Below, one piece after another: positions 11,401 to 21,990 of a stretch of 64,000 nucleotides of DNA (position 1 is its first letter; each line of letters begins with the position of its first letter). The stretch covers positions 3,877,440-3,941,439 of the forward strand of contig JAVRFU010003718.1 in assembly GCA_032717465.1 (NCBI GenBank), in the 5' to 3' direction. Position numbers and translations under genes: made by a program. The stretch is from Coenobita brevimanus. Taxonomy: Eukaryota; Arthropoda; Malacostraca; Decapoda; Coenobitidae. A model generated the notes under the pieces. That model was not told where the DNA came from and did not search any database. It saw nothing but the letters and a program-made list of their open reading frames with translations.

Positions 11401-13514
11401 GGACTTTAGTTGGCGCTTGGGTTGGGACTTAAGTTGGCGCTTGAGTTGGGATTTAAGTTGGTGCTTGAGTTGGGACTTAAGTTGGCGCTTGAGTTGGGAC
11501 TTTAGTTGACTCTTGAATTGGGACTTAAGTTGGCGTTTGAGTTGGGACTTAGGTTGGCACTTGAGTTGGGACTTAAGTTGGCGTTTGAGTAGGGACTTAA
11601 GTTGGCGCTTGAGCTAGGACTTAAGTTGGCGCTTGAGCTGGGACTTAAGTTGGCGCTTGAGTTGGGACTTAAGTTGGCGCTTGAGTTGGGACTTAAGTTG
11701 GCGCTTGAGTTTAGACGTATTTTAGAGCTTGAGTTGGGACTTAGGTTGGCGCCTGAGTTGGACATAAGTTGGCGCTTGAGTTGGAACTTAAGTACGCGCT
11801 TGAGCTGAGATCTACATTGGCGCTTGAGTTTTGACCTAAGTTGGCACTTAAGGTTTCAATTGAGTTGGGATCAATGTTGGTGCTTGAGATGCAGCGTAAG
11901 TTGGCGCTTTAGCTGGGACTTGAGTTGACTTGTGAACTGGGACTTAAGTTGGTGCTTGAGTTGTAACTTACGTTGGCACTTGAGTTGTGACTTACGTTGG
12001 CACTTGAGTTGGGACTTCAGTTGGTACTTGAGTTGGGACTTCTGTTGGTGCTTGAGTTGGAACTTAAGTTGGTGCTTGGATTGGGACAAGTTGGCGCATG
12101 AGTTTTGATCTTAGTTGGCACTTGAGTTGGGACTTAAGTTAGCGCTTGAGTTAGGACTTGAGCTCGTACTTGTGTTAGGACTTCAGTTGGTACTTGTGTT
12201 TGGGCCCAAGTAGTACCTGTGTTGGGACTTGGGTTGACACTTGAGTTTGAGCTATAGTTGGTACTTGAGTTGGGATTTAAATTGGCGCTTGTGTTGGATT
12301 TAAGTTGGCACTTAATTTGGGACTTAATTTGGCACTTTGGTCGGAGCTTAACATTTGAATTGGCACTTACGTCACCACGTGAGTTTGCACTTAAGTTGGC
12401 ATTTAAGTTGGCATTTGAGTTTTCTCTTAAGTTTGCATTTGAGTTGGCACTTAAGTTGGCACTTGAACTGGCACTCACATTTGCACTTATCATTTACAAT
12501 AGCACTTTATTTGGCACTTAAGTTGGCAGTTAAGTTTGGACTTAATGTGGCGCTTGAGTTGGGACTTAAGCTGGTGCTTGAATTGGAACTTCAGTTGATG
12601 CTTGATTTGAGACGTAAGCTCGCCCTTTCGTTGGGACTAAAGATGGTGCTTGAATTGGGACTTGAGTTTTCGCTTGAGATGAAACATGATGGAGCTTGAG
12701 TTGGGACTTAAGTTGTAACTTAAGCTAAGACCCAAGCTGGCGCATGAGTTTGGACCTGAGTTGACGTTTGAGCTGGCGCTTATTTTGTCACTTGAGTTGG
12801 CACTTATGTTGCCACTTGAGTTGGCACTTGTGTTGTCACTTGAGTTGGCACTTATGTTGTCACTTGAGTTGGGAGATATGTTTGCGCTTGAGTTGCAGTA
12901 TAAGTTGGCGCTTTAGTTGGCACTTAAGTTACCTCTTGAGTTGGCATTTACGTTGGCACTAGTTGGAGCTTTCGTTGACACTTACGTTGGCACTTGAGTT
13001 GGAGCTAACGTTGGCACTTGAGTTGGGACCTATGCTGACCCGTGAGTTGTGATTAAGCTGATGCTTGAGTTGGGACTAAGGTTGGCGCTTGAGTTGAGAC
13101 ATGGGTTGGCACTTGAGTTGGAACCTACATTGGCGCTTGAGTTTTGACCCAAGTTGGCACTTGAGTTGGCACTTAAGGTTTCACTTGTGTTGGGATTAAT
13201 GTTCGTACCTGAGTTGGCACGTTGTCACTTGAGTTGGCACTTAAGTTGAATCATTAGTTGGGACTTAAGTTGACACTTGAGTTGTAATTTACGTTGGCAC
13301 TTGACTTGGGACTTAGGTTGGCGCTTGGGTTGGGACGCTTGAGCTGATACTTAAGTTTCCGCTTGAGTTGGGACTAAGTTAAAGCTTGAGTTATGACTTG
13401 AGTTGGTACTTTTGTTAAGACTTAAGTTGGTACTTGCGTTTGGTAACTGTGTTGGGACCTGAGTTGGCATTTGAGTTTGAACGTCAGTTCGTACTGGAGT
13501 TGGGATTTAAATTT
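11401..13514 (+). repeat. 12/24-bp minisatellite block M2c
   Basis: Plus-orientation units are regular at 11410-11760 and increasingly diverged toward 13500. The block is the reverse complement of 35817-37930 and of part of C (28509-30650). It ends at GGGATTTAAATTTGCCC (about 13503-13519), exactly where the other copies join the pyrimidine-rich segment. Here it joins the different unique sequence of block B. Confidence 0.88.
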
Positions 13515-13821
13515 GCCCTCCGTGGCAGGCAGACGTGCTTCCCAGAGCGCTTCATCACACAGTAATTTAACAGCTGAGTTGAAACTGATCGGATGCACTA
13601 CAAAACCAACGTCCCCTGAAATGGCTAGTGCCATGGCCATGAACGAGGGAAGGGAGGCCCCCTTGGGTGACAACGAGGAAGAAATAGATATGGATACCGA
13701 GGTTTACGAGGAGGAGATCACAGTACAGAGAGAGAAGAAAGAAAGAGGATGATGCGCGGCAGCGAGAGGGGAAACGCGAGTGATGAAGAAGAGGACCAGA
13801 GACAACAAAAAGGTAAAGAAT
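13515..13821 (+). pseudogene. Degraded acidic ORF of unknown origin
   Basis: A plus-strand frame beginning in the minisatellite and running to 13752 encodes, beyond the repeat boundary, a plausible non-repetitive peptide ending in EEEIDMDTEVYEEEITVQRE. An overlapping frame from 13750 gives a second short acidic/basic stretch with DEEEDQRQQK. At 13811 the sequence AAAAAG is followed by GTAAAG, which resembles a 5' splice donor. The mix of frames suggests one or two frameshifts in a former exon or retroelement ORF. I do not recognise the family. No inverted partner lies in the window, because the expected one would be past 64000. Confidence 0.3.
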
Positions 13822-14756
13822 AAGTCATTGTGGGGTAGATGGAGGTGTTACTATACCATGTGATACGGGGAGAGGCAGTTTCTAAGTTGAAGTAGGGCTT
13901 TTATATCCCTAGACGTTATACCCACTTCTCTGGTGGGTATAAGGAAGTCTAAGTCAAGTAAGGGTTTTGGTGCCCTTAAGACTTATACCACATCCAGTCA
14001 CTCGAAAAAAATCCCTAAGTCCAAATTGGAGTGCTTTTTGGACTTAGGATTTTCGAGATAATGGAACTGGTATAAAGTCCAAGTTGAATTAATGAGTTTT
14101 TATACCCAAGAGTTTATACCAGCAAGTTAACTTGTGCTGGAGTCTACCTGTGTACTCTGTTCCATGTCTTTGGGAACTAGAGTATTATAGCATGTGTATG
14201 CTTTCTTTGCATACTTTTACTTTTTTCTGTGATATTGTATTTTAGTCATTTGTAATACCATAAAAGGCAAAGTAAAGTTGATATACAACTGATTCTTTTA
14301 TTATCTTTAGTGTTTTACAAAGAGTTTACAATTACAATACATTTACAAAGTATACAAGTAGCAATGGCAGAAGCTGTTAGGTAACTCTGGCAGAGAAGAT
14401 TTTATATATTAAAGTATCTCAAAAGTATATCACAAAAAGTATTGGACTAGAGGAAATGTTTCAAGTATTATCAAAGTATATCAGTTGAATACGGGCAAGA
14501 TACCTTTAGCAATTAATATTATGTAGTAGGTGCTATGTCTATCTTCCCAACTCGCTCCCTCGCTCCTACTCATGCCCTTCTACCCTCTCTCCATCACGCT
14601 CACTCTAGAACGACAGAAAAAAGAGAAAAAGCGCCATAAAAAGTAAAGGTGGGGAAGAAGAAAGAAGCACTAAAGCAGAACAGACACCTAACAGACAGAC
14701 ACACCATCCCAGCACGTTCGGCTGCGCTGAAGGACAGGCAGACAGGACAGACGGAG
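13822..14756. other. Unique AT-rich stretch with strong hairpins
   Basis: No credible ORF is present. 13916-13942 forms TTATACCCAC...GTGGGTATAA. 14001-14057 forms a long stem in which CTAAGTCCAAA pairs with TTTGGACTTAG and CTCGAAAA with TTTTCGAG. 13981-13990 pairs with 14069-14078 around that stem. 14119-14140 is a near-perfect palindrome centred on AGTTAACT. The rest is AT-rich, and a C/T-rich run starts near 14530. Confidence 0.6.
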
Positions 14757-14871
14757 AGAGGAAGATGGAAGTGAAAGGAAAGTTCCCCCCTTTCCCTCCC
14801 TCCCCCCACCCCACCCTCCCTCCCCAGACCCACCTACCTGCACCACCACCCAGCCTAGTATGCTGGGAACT

Positions 14872-14874
<3 letters not shown>

Positions 14875-14927
<53 letters not shown>
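14875..14927. repeat. (CA)n microsatellite
   Basis: An almost pure CA tract of about 50 bp. The counterpart is the longer (GT)n at about 63812-63892. Confidence 0.95.
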
Positions 14928-14934
<7 letters not shown>

Positions 14935-15329
14935 AAGAAAAAAAATCACGCACACACAATCATACCCCTAAAGGAAAATACAAGAAAAATACAACCTGTC
15001 ACCTGTCCATCCGGCGCTCAGATCTCCTTGCAGGCTCTCCGGTCTCCCCTGGTCTCTCGGCCGTCGTCGTCTCTCCTCGTGCAGCCCGTCTCTCCATCGC
15101 CTGGGGAAATACAGGAACATCAAAGGTGCCTAAGGAATGTAATGTCTACCAGAGTAACGCTATACAGGTGCCGCCACAGCTGCTGCGCTACCCTCCCTAC
15201 CACATCACCTATCAGTACAAGCTACAACCACACGCTGCCGCACCAGTTCCTCTGCAGGGCTTGCCATGTTCTCGAGCGGCCATCTCGTCGTCTACAGCTG
15301 CCATTTCTTCCCGTAGTTGCCACAACTTC

Positions 15330-15545
15330 TTCTGAGGATTGCCATGTCTTCTGAGGTTGCCATGTCTTCTGAGGTTGCCATCTCGTCATCTGAGGTTGCC
15401 ATCTCGTCTTCTGAGGTTGCCATCTTGTCTTCTGGAGCTGCAAGCTTCGCCTTCCCCCTCGCCTGCAGTTGCCATCTCGCTGGCCAGGGGTTGACATCTC
15501 GTCCTCCGTCGTTTCCATCGTTTTCTGTGGGAGCAAATATCAATT
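15330..15545 (-). pseudogene. 7-residue acidic repeat ORF relic (EDEMATS), left copy
   Basis: On the minus strand a 21-bp tandem unit encodes Glu-Asp-Glu-Met-Ala-Thr-Ser repeats (EDKMATSEDEMATSDDEMAT) at about 15345-15445. Frameshifts on both sides break the frame. An extra G in TACGGGAAG disrupts the part that stays open in the right copy, and the potential donor GCAGGTGAG of the right copy is GCAGGCGAG here. The intact-looking version is at 63233-63544. Confidence 0.35.
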
Positions 15546-15689
15546 AGGCCAAGTAGGCACTATATGCTACTGCTGAGGAGCCTATGTCCCGTATTCTGGA
15601 GTGGCATAGGAGGCTTCATGTAGCGCATTTTCCCTGAGAGATTTATTTTCCATAACACCAACATTATATTACCGACTTACGTCAATGTC

Positions 15690-15965
15690 TTCTAACCCCA
15701 ACTTGTTCCACCCAATTCCTTCCCATTCCACACATCCTTCCTTTAAGTTCTTCACAGCCATACTGTACCATCACACCCACACCCACACTACCACCACCAC
15801 CACCACAACCACACTCCATCACAACCACACTCCATCGTATGTAATACAACCACCAGCATAACATTATCACCACTACCCACAACCACGTACTACCACCACC
15901 ATCACAACCACACGCCACCACCACCAACACCGCTGACATCACCATCGTCACAACCACCACACAGC
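15690..15965. repeat. ACC-rich imperfect trinucleotide region
   Basis: Interrupted ACC/CCACAA repeats. The counterpart at about 62820-63030 reads GTG/GGT on the plus strand. No coding evidence. Confidence 0.8.
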
Positions 15966-15984
15966 TATCAGTGCTCTCGTGCAA

Positions 15985-15989
<5 letters not shown>

Positions 15990-16029
<40 letters not shown>

Positions 16030-16061
16030 TGCTTGTGCGTGTGTGGTGCGTGTGCGTGTTT

Positions 16062-16110
<49 letters not shown>

Positions 16111-16204
16111 GCGTGTGCGTGTGCGTGTGCGTGTGCGTGTGCGTGTGCGTGTGCGTGTACGTGTGCCTGTGCGTGTGCCTGTGCGTGTGTGCGTGCGTGT
16201 GTGT

Positions 16205-16257
<53 letters not shown>
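15990..16257. repeat. (AG)n followed by (GT)n/(GTGC)n microsatellites
   Basis: An AG tract at about 15990-16025 is followed by GTGC-rich and GT tracts, with GTGCGT alternation at 16100-16200. The right arm has (CA)n at 62612-62740 and an expanded (CT)n at 62747-62803. The GTGCGT stretch is far longer on the left. Confidence 0.95.
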
Positions 16258-16260
<3 letters not shown>

Positions 16261-16544
16261 ATAACTCTTTTAACAATAAACAAAATCCATGACTAAGTGT
16301 ACGATGTGAGAACAGCTCAGAAAAAAATATTTCAAATTTCAAAAAGTTTAAAAATGGTTCAAATACCTTTTACTTGGGGAGAAAGCTATTATTTCCCACT
16401 CCTGTCGTCTGTCGTGTCGGTGTAAATATCCTTTGCTTGTCTGGCCGTGTAAATATCCTCTGCCAGCTTGATCGTGCGAAAATCCTCTTCTTTCTTCGTG
16501 TCAATGGAAAAATTCAACCTGAGAGGTGGAGAGCAGAGGTGTGA

Positions 16545-18085
16545 GGGTAGGGGAGGTTTGACTGGTAGCAGGGAGATGGGAGGAGGGTAGTAGAAGGGGA
16601 AGAGGTGAGGGGGGGTAGGGAAGAAGATGAGGGAGTAGAGAGAAGAGGGGAGGGGGTAGAGGGAAGGGGAGGGGAGGTGAGAGGGAAAGAGGTGAGGGGG
16701 TAGGGAAGAAGGTGGGGGGGTAGGGAACAGGGGAGGGGGTTGAGGGAAGAGATGAGGGGGTAGGGAAGAGGGTGAGGGAGTAGAGGGGGAAAGAGGTGAC
16801 GGGGTAGAGGGAAGAGGTGAAGGGGTAGAGGGATGAGGTGAGGGGGTAGAGGGAAGAGGTGAAAGGGAGTAGAGGGAAGAGGTGAGGGGGTAGAGGAGAA
16901 GAGGTGAAGGGGGTAGGGAGGGAAAGAGGTGAGGGGGGGAATGGGGGAAAAAGTGAGGGGTAGGGAAGAGGTGAGGGGGAAGGGGAAGAGGTGAGGGGGA
17001 AGGGGAAAAAAGGTGAGGGGGTAGAAGAAGGGAGAGGAGGTGAGGAGGGTAGAGGGAAGAGGTGAAGGGGTAGGGAAGAGGGTGAGGGGGGTAGAGGGAA
17101 GAGGTGGGGGGGTAGGGAATAGGTGGGGGGGGAGGGAACAGGTAAGGGGGGTTGAGGGAAGAGATGAGGGGGTGAGGAGAAGAGGTGAGGGGGTAGAGGA
17201 GAAGAGGTGAGGGGGTAGGGGAAGAGGTGAAGGAGTAGGGGAAAGAGGTGAGGGGGTAGAGGGAAGTGAGGTGAGGGGGGTAGAGAGGAGAAGAGGTGAG
17301 GGGGAGTAGAGAGGGAAGAGGTGAGGGGGGTAGTGAGGGAAGAGGAATGAGGGGGAATTAGAGGGGGAGAAGAGGTGAGGGGGTAGAGGGAAGAGGGTGA
17401 GGGGGTAGGGAAGGAGGTGAGGGGGAGGGGAAGAGGGGGAAGAGGGTGAGGGGGGAAGAGGGGGAAAAGGTGAGGGGGTAGAGAGAAAACACGTGAGGGG
17501 GTAGGGGAAGAGATGAGGGGAGTAGGGGGAAGAGGGGAGGGGGTAGGGAGAAGAGGTGACAGGGTAAAGGGGGATGAGGGGAGGGGGTAGGGAAGAGGGA
17601 AGGAGGGAGGGAAGGAGGGAGGGGAAGGAGAGGGTAGGGGGAGAGAGGGGAGGGGGTGTCGGGACGAGGTGAGGGGGTAGGGAAGAAATGAGGGGGTAGG
17701 GAAGAGGAGAGAGGGAGTAGAGGAGAAGGAGGTGAAGGGAGTAGGGAAGAGAGAGGAGGGGAGTAGGGAAGAGGGGGAAGGGAAGAGAGGAGGGGTAGAA
17801 GAAAGAGGGGAGGGTAGAAAGGAAGAAGAAAGAGGTGGGGGGGTAGACAGGAAGAGGGGGAGGGGGTAGAGGAAAGAGGGAAGGGGGGTAGAGGAAAGAG
17901 GTGAGGGGGGTAGAGGGAAGAGGTGAGGGAGTAGAGGGATAAGGTAAGGGGGGAGGGAAGAGGTGAGAGGGTAGGGAAAAGAGGGAGTGGGTAGGGAGAA
18001 AGAGGGGATAGGGGGTTGAGGGGAAGAGGTGAGGGGGGGTAGGGAGAAGAGGTGAGGGGGTAGCGACGGGGCACTGGATTAGCGG
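16545..18085 (+). repeat. Polypurine minisatellite (about 19-21 bp unit)
   Basis: About 1.5 kb of nearly uninterrupted purines on the plus strand is built from GAGGTGAGGGGGTAGAGGGA-like units with many length variants, for instance GGTAGGGAAGAGGTGAGG. The reversed copy at 61165-62310 is polypyrimidine and more uniform. The Pro/Ser/Leu frames over both arrays, up to 412 codons on the right arm, follow from composition. Confidence 0.92.
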
Positions 18086-19170
18086 GCATAGAGAAGGTGG
18101 GAGTTTAGAGATGGTGTGTACTTATTAGCCACTGCTACGACGTACCAAATCCACAAAAATCCACCCTCTGGAAATATATCAGTGTGGTTGTTTGTAAATG
18201 TTGGCAAATTTAACAATGGTATTTAACATATTTTCCATCCGTGGCTGTTTAATTAGCAAGGGAGTGTACTGGGACTTTTCATAAACCTCAGAGCACCTTC
18301 AGGAAATAAACAGATGTTAACCAGGATTATTGTATACTCCCACTTGGCGGGTGTGTGTGTGAATAATGAACTCATTTCTTAGTAGGGACTGTCACCGAAA
18401 AAAAAAAAAAATAGCTTCTTTAGGCCCAAGAGCACCAGCATTGTCAACAGCTGGTGTGTCATAGTGGAATTGCCGTACCGTGTAAATATGTAGTTATAAT
18501 ACGTCCACATCCACGTCATCCAATAGAGTACACGCATTATTTCTTTTTAAGTAATTTCTTGGGGAAGGTGGGAGTACTGACAATCTTCACCCCCTCCCCC
18601 GTTGTTCACACAACACATGACGTCAAGAGACGCATGCCCTGATCAAGGAAGGGTGTAAATCACAATCTTTTATGCAAATATGTGAACGGTACAGTCATGA
18701 GAGCCAACCTGCAAAGCCATTATGGTCAAAGCCCCATCTTGTCACCGACCATGACTACCAAAATCTCAGTCAGATTATCGAGATGGTGAATAAATCGGAT
18801 AATGTCGGGGCAAATGATCATGTTAATGTTAACCCATTCAGCCAAGAAACGTCGTTCATTTTATTCTTGCAACAGCCTGATGATTTTATTCAGCTTGGGG
18901 TACACTTTTCAAACTGAAGGAGTCAGATGCAGTACTAATAAAGTCTTTAGTACGGGAGGCTGATCGTAAGCTGAATAAAGGAGAGCGAATGGCTTGATAA
19001 CAATAAGAATAAAATAAGAATAATGTCACTTTCTGGTTCAAGGGGAATAAACGAATCTTTACCTAACCAAGGATTACGTAGTCAACACATTTCGTACAGA
19101 AATAACAATGATTAGATGGACGTGTAGTTCTTACTTAAATGCTAAACCTGGGTTTGGGGGGAGGCTAGGT
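18086..19170. other. Low-copy sequence without a recognisable gene
   Basis: About 1.1 kb of mixed sequence paired with 60040-61160 on the other arm. Small frames, such as 18672-18917, are not conserved in length between the arms, which argues against coding. It carries TTTATTCAGCTT (18885-18896) and its inverse AAGCTGAATAAA near 18968-18979, a small inverted pair also found as CGATTTTATTCAGCT at 22688. Confidence 0.6.
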
Positions 19171-19177
19171 TTACTAT

Positions 19178-19430
19178 TGAGGAATTAAGAGGCGGGATGG
19201 GAGAAAAGTGTATTGTTGTGATGAGGAGGGATAGACTGAGATGGTTAGGACATGTGGAGAGGATGGAGGATGACAACTGGGTGAGGAGAGAGAGGTGTGA
19301 ACGCCGGAGGTAGAGCTGCGACAGGCAGACCGGAAAAGGCCAGGGACGAGGTCATAGTGTGTGACTTCAGGGATAAGGGAGTGAATAGGGAGGCTGCAAA
19401 AGATTGTGCAGTGTGACGAGCCGCCATGAT
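19178..19430 (+). pseudogene. Non-LTR retrotransposon C-terminal fragment (left copy)
   Basis: The plus strand reads RLRWLGHVERMEDDN followed by RRERCERRR and a stop. After a frameshift it reads GRPEKARDEVIVCDF and RDKGVNREAAKDCAV. The order RLRW-GHVERM, then GRP-K, then D...KG..R..A.D is the standard carboxyl tail of many LINE reverse-transcriptase ORFs. At least one frameshift and one stop make it dead. The reversed copy at 59833-60040 has the two parts in one frame. Confidence 0.75.
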
Positions 19431-19688
19431 GTGACCAAGGCCGACGACGCATGCAAGCATGTTAGATCCTTTAAAAAAGATACGACACCAACGATTCGAT
19501 ACAGGTGAGGTTCAGGGATCACCATTTTATATAATTTATCTCCTGCCATTTTTGCCTTCCATCTCTACAGTATCCCCGGCCATCCTATCGCGTTGACGAA
19601 TAGGGGAATTTGGAGGAGGAACACGAACAACAACAGTCTACCCTCCTCCTCCCTGCCTGACTTACCTCATGCCCCTCCCTCCCTCCCT

Positions 19689-19738
<50 letters not shown>

Positions 19739-19790
19739 CCTATCTGTATCTCCACACTCCGACACGTCAGCTAAATATGACCCACCACCT

Positions 19791-19795
<5 letters not shown>
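19431..19795. repeat. Short unique stretch and (CCCT)n/(CT)n microsatellite
   Basis: Low-copy sequence at 19431-19675 is followed by CCCT repeats grading into (CT)n at about 19683-19734. The right arm has (AG)n at 59544-59582. No coding signal. Confidence 0.8.
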
Positions 19796-19866
<71 letters not shown>

Positions 19867-19907
19867 CGCGTACATTAAAATATCCGAGCATCACTGAGTC
19901 CATGCAT

Positions 19908-19979
<72 letters not shown>

Positions 19980-20027
19980 CAGTATGTGTGTGATCTTGTG
20001 TGTGTGTGTATCAGTATGTGCGTGAAC

Positions 20028-20073
<46 letters not shown>

Positions 20074-20089
20074 CAGTATGTGCGTGAAC

Positions 20090-20139
<50 letters not shown>

Positions 20140-20155
20140 CAGTATGTGCGTGAAC

Positions 20156-20191
<36 letters not shown>

Positions 20192-20420
20192 CAGTATGTG
20201 CGTGAACTTGTGTGTGTGCATCATTGTGTGCGTGTATCTGTGTTCGTATCTGAGTGTGTGTATCAGTGCCTGTGTGTATCAGTGTGTGCGTATATTAGTG
20301 TGCGTGCGTGCTCTGATCAGTGCTTGTATCAGTGTTTGCGTGAACGAATACGTGAGTGCATTAGTGTGTGCCTGCTCCGTGTGCGCGTGTTTGTATAGTG
20401 CGTACATGCCGCGGCGTGTA
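19796..20420. repeat. (GT)n tracts with interspersed GTATCAGTGTGTGCGTG sequence
   Basis: At least five long GT tracts (19796-19862, 19910-19977, 20030-20070, 20090-20137, 20157-20188) are separated by ATCAGTATGTGCGTGAACTT. A diverged GT-rich stretch to 20420 contains GTGCGTGCTCTGATCAGTG and CATGCCGCGGCGTG. This last stretch is single here but present four times on the right arm (near 57273, 57905, 58323 and 59153). Confidence 0.9.
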
Positions 20421-20930
20421 CGTGCATCGGTGTGTACGTGCATCGGTATGTATGTGCATCAGTGTGTACGTGCATCGGTGTGTACGTGCATCGGTGTGTG
20501 TGTGCATCGGTGTGTGCGTGCATCAGTGTGTACGTGCATCGGCGTGTACGTGCATCGGTGTGTACGTGCATTGGTGTGTACGTGCATCGGTGTGTACGTG
20601 CATCAGTGTGTACGTGCATCGGTGTGTACGTGCATCGGTGTGTGTGTGCATCGGTGTGTGCGTGCATCAGTGTGTACGTGCATCGGTGTGTGTGTGTGCA
20701 TCGGCGTGTACGTGCATCGGTGTGTACGTGCATCGGTGTGTGTGTGCATCGGCGTGTACGTGCATCGGTGTCTGTGTGCATCGGCGTGTACGTGCATCGG
20801 CGTGTACGTGCATCGGTGTGTGTGTGCATCGGCGTGTACGTGCATCGGTGTGTACGTGCATCGGTGTGTACGTGCATCGGTGTGTACGTGCATCGGTGTG
20901 TGCGTGCATCAGTGTGTACGTGCTAAGTGT
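20404..20930 (+). repeat. 16-bp minisatellite (GTGCATCGGTGTGTAC)n
   Basis: About 33 tandem copies of GTGCATCGGTGTGTAC with C/T and G/A variants. On the right arm only about ten related units remain near 59000-59160 and a few at 57240. The Cys/Val/His frames through it are compositional. Confidence 0.92.
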
Positions 20931-21045
20931 GTACGTAGTCAAATTGTATTTGTTCAGTGTGTACTTAGTCAAATTGTGCTTGTTCAGTGTGTACGTATTC
21001 AGTGTGTACGTGTTCAGTGTGTGCGTGTTTATTGTGTGCGTGTTT

Positions 21046-21126
<81 letters not shown>

Positions 21127-21260
21127 ATTGTGTGCGTGTTTATTGTGTGCGTGTTCAGTGCGCGCGTATTCAGTGTGTGCGTGATAGTGTGCGTTCTCAG
21201 TGTGTGCGTACTTATGTGCGTGCTCTGTGTGCGTATTTACTATGTGCGTATACCAGTGTG
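20931..21260. repeat. TTCAGTGTGTGCGTG repeats and a long (GT)n
   Basis: Diverged repeats of a roughly 15-bp unit (GTGTGCGTGTTTATT or GTGTACGTGTTCA) surround a pure (GT)n at 21049-21124. The counterpart at 56930-57250 keeps the units but lacks a long GT tract at this point. Confidence 0.85.
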
Positions 21261-21319
21261 TAACTCAAACTGTCTACATGTTTTTAAGAGTGAAGGTATG
21301 CAAAAATTTAATAATGATA

Positions 21320-21370
21320 ATGATGATGATGATGACTGAGGCGTCTGGCAGTAGATAGTAGCAGTAGATA

Positions 21371-21423
<53 letters not shown>

Positions 21424-21460
21424 CGATGATAATGACGATGACGATGATAATGACGATGAC

Positions 21461-21498
<38 letters not shown>

Positions 21499-21499
21499 C

Positions 21500-21546
<47 letters not shown>

Positions 21547-21616
21547 CGATGACGATGATGATGATGATGGCGATGATGATGACGATGACGATGACGATGA
21601 TGATGATGATGATGAT
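21320..21616. repeat. (GAT)n trinucleotide array with GAC variants
   Basis: About 250 bp of GAT repeats with interspersed GAC units. The right arm counterpart at 56786-56877 is much shorter and reads CAT. Poly-Met or poly-Asp frames are compositional. Confidence 0.95.
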
Positions 21617-21679
21617 TTTTCTAGTTCATTTTAATCCGGAAACTTTTATGTTATCAAGGAGGATTCTGTACTCTACTCC

Positions 21680-21840
21680 TTTCACCTTAACTTGGCCCAA
21701 ATTTTCGTCCATTTGCAGCTTTTCACGTGTCGCAGTTGCGTCTTTGAAACAGCACTTCTTCGTGACTAGCGTAATATTCTATTGTTACAACTTAGCATTC
21801 GAGATAAAGAGATTGCAATTTAGGCCAAGTTAGAGTAAAA
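21680..21840. mobile_element. MITE with TTGGCC terminal repeats, copy 1
   Basis: The element begins CTTTCACCTTAACTTGGCCC and ends TTAGGCCAAGTTAGAGTAA. The ends are inverted repeats of about 23 bp around AACTTGGCC. The interior includes CACTTCTTCGTGACTAGC and TTACAACTTAGCATTCGAG, shared with the other copies listed here. There is no coding capacity. The counterpart is at 56556-56727. Confidence 0.6.
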
Positions 21841-21990
21841 TGAGCATAGTGAAGGGGATGGAATGGAGGGATGGAGTAGAGAGGTATACGAGACAGGCGG
21901 GTGTACGTTGGGGGAAGGGCAGAGAAATGGCGAGTGTACAGGGCGACATGGAGGCTATTTGTTTGTGGCCACCCCTTACTGGTTTAAAGC
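21841..21990 (+). pseudogene. LINE C-terminal fragment ending RATWRLFVCGHPLLV
   Basis: The plus strand carries MEWRDGVERYTRQAGVRWG and, after a frameshift, RATWRLFVCGHPLLV with a stop. A closely related segment at 48630-48812 reads GRPRMRWRGGVERHMRE and DRATCR. Together they match the pattern GRP..W..GVE.....G, then DRA.WR, of non-LTR reverse-transcriptase tails. The reversed copy is at 56395-56560. Confidence 0.6.

Noticed and set aside
14600..14955. Frames of about 80-116 codons with poly-Cys/Val
   Set aside because: They run through the (CA)n tract and differ in each frame. There is no independent support.
20160..21263. 367-codon Cys/Val-rich frame
   Set aside because: (GT)n and GTGCATCGGTGTGTAC minisatellite translation, compositional only. 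The Cys spacing follows the repeat unit, not a toxin or keratin-associated fold.
21372..21833. Poly-Met frame
   Set aside because: Translation of (GAT)n microsatellite.
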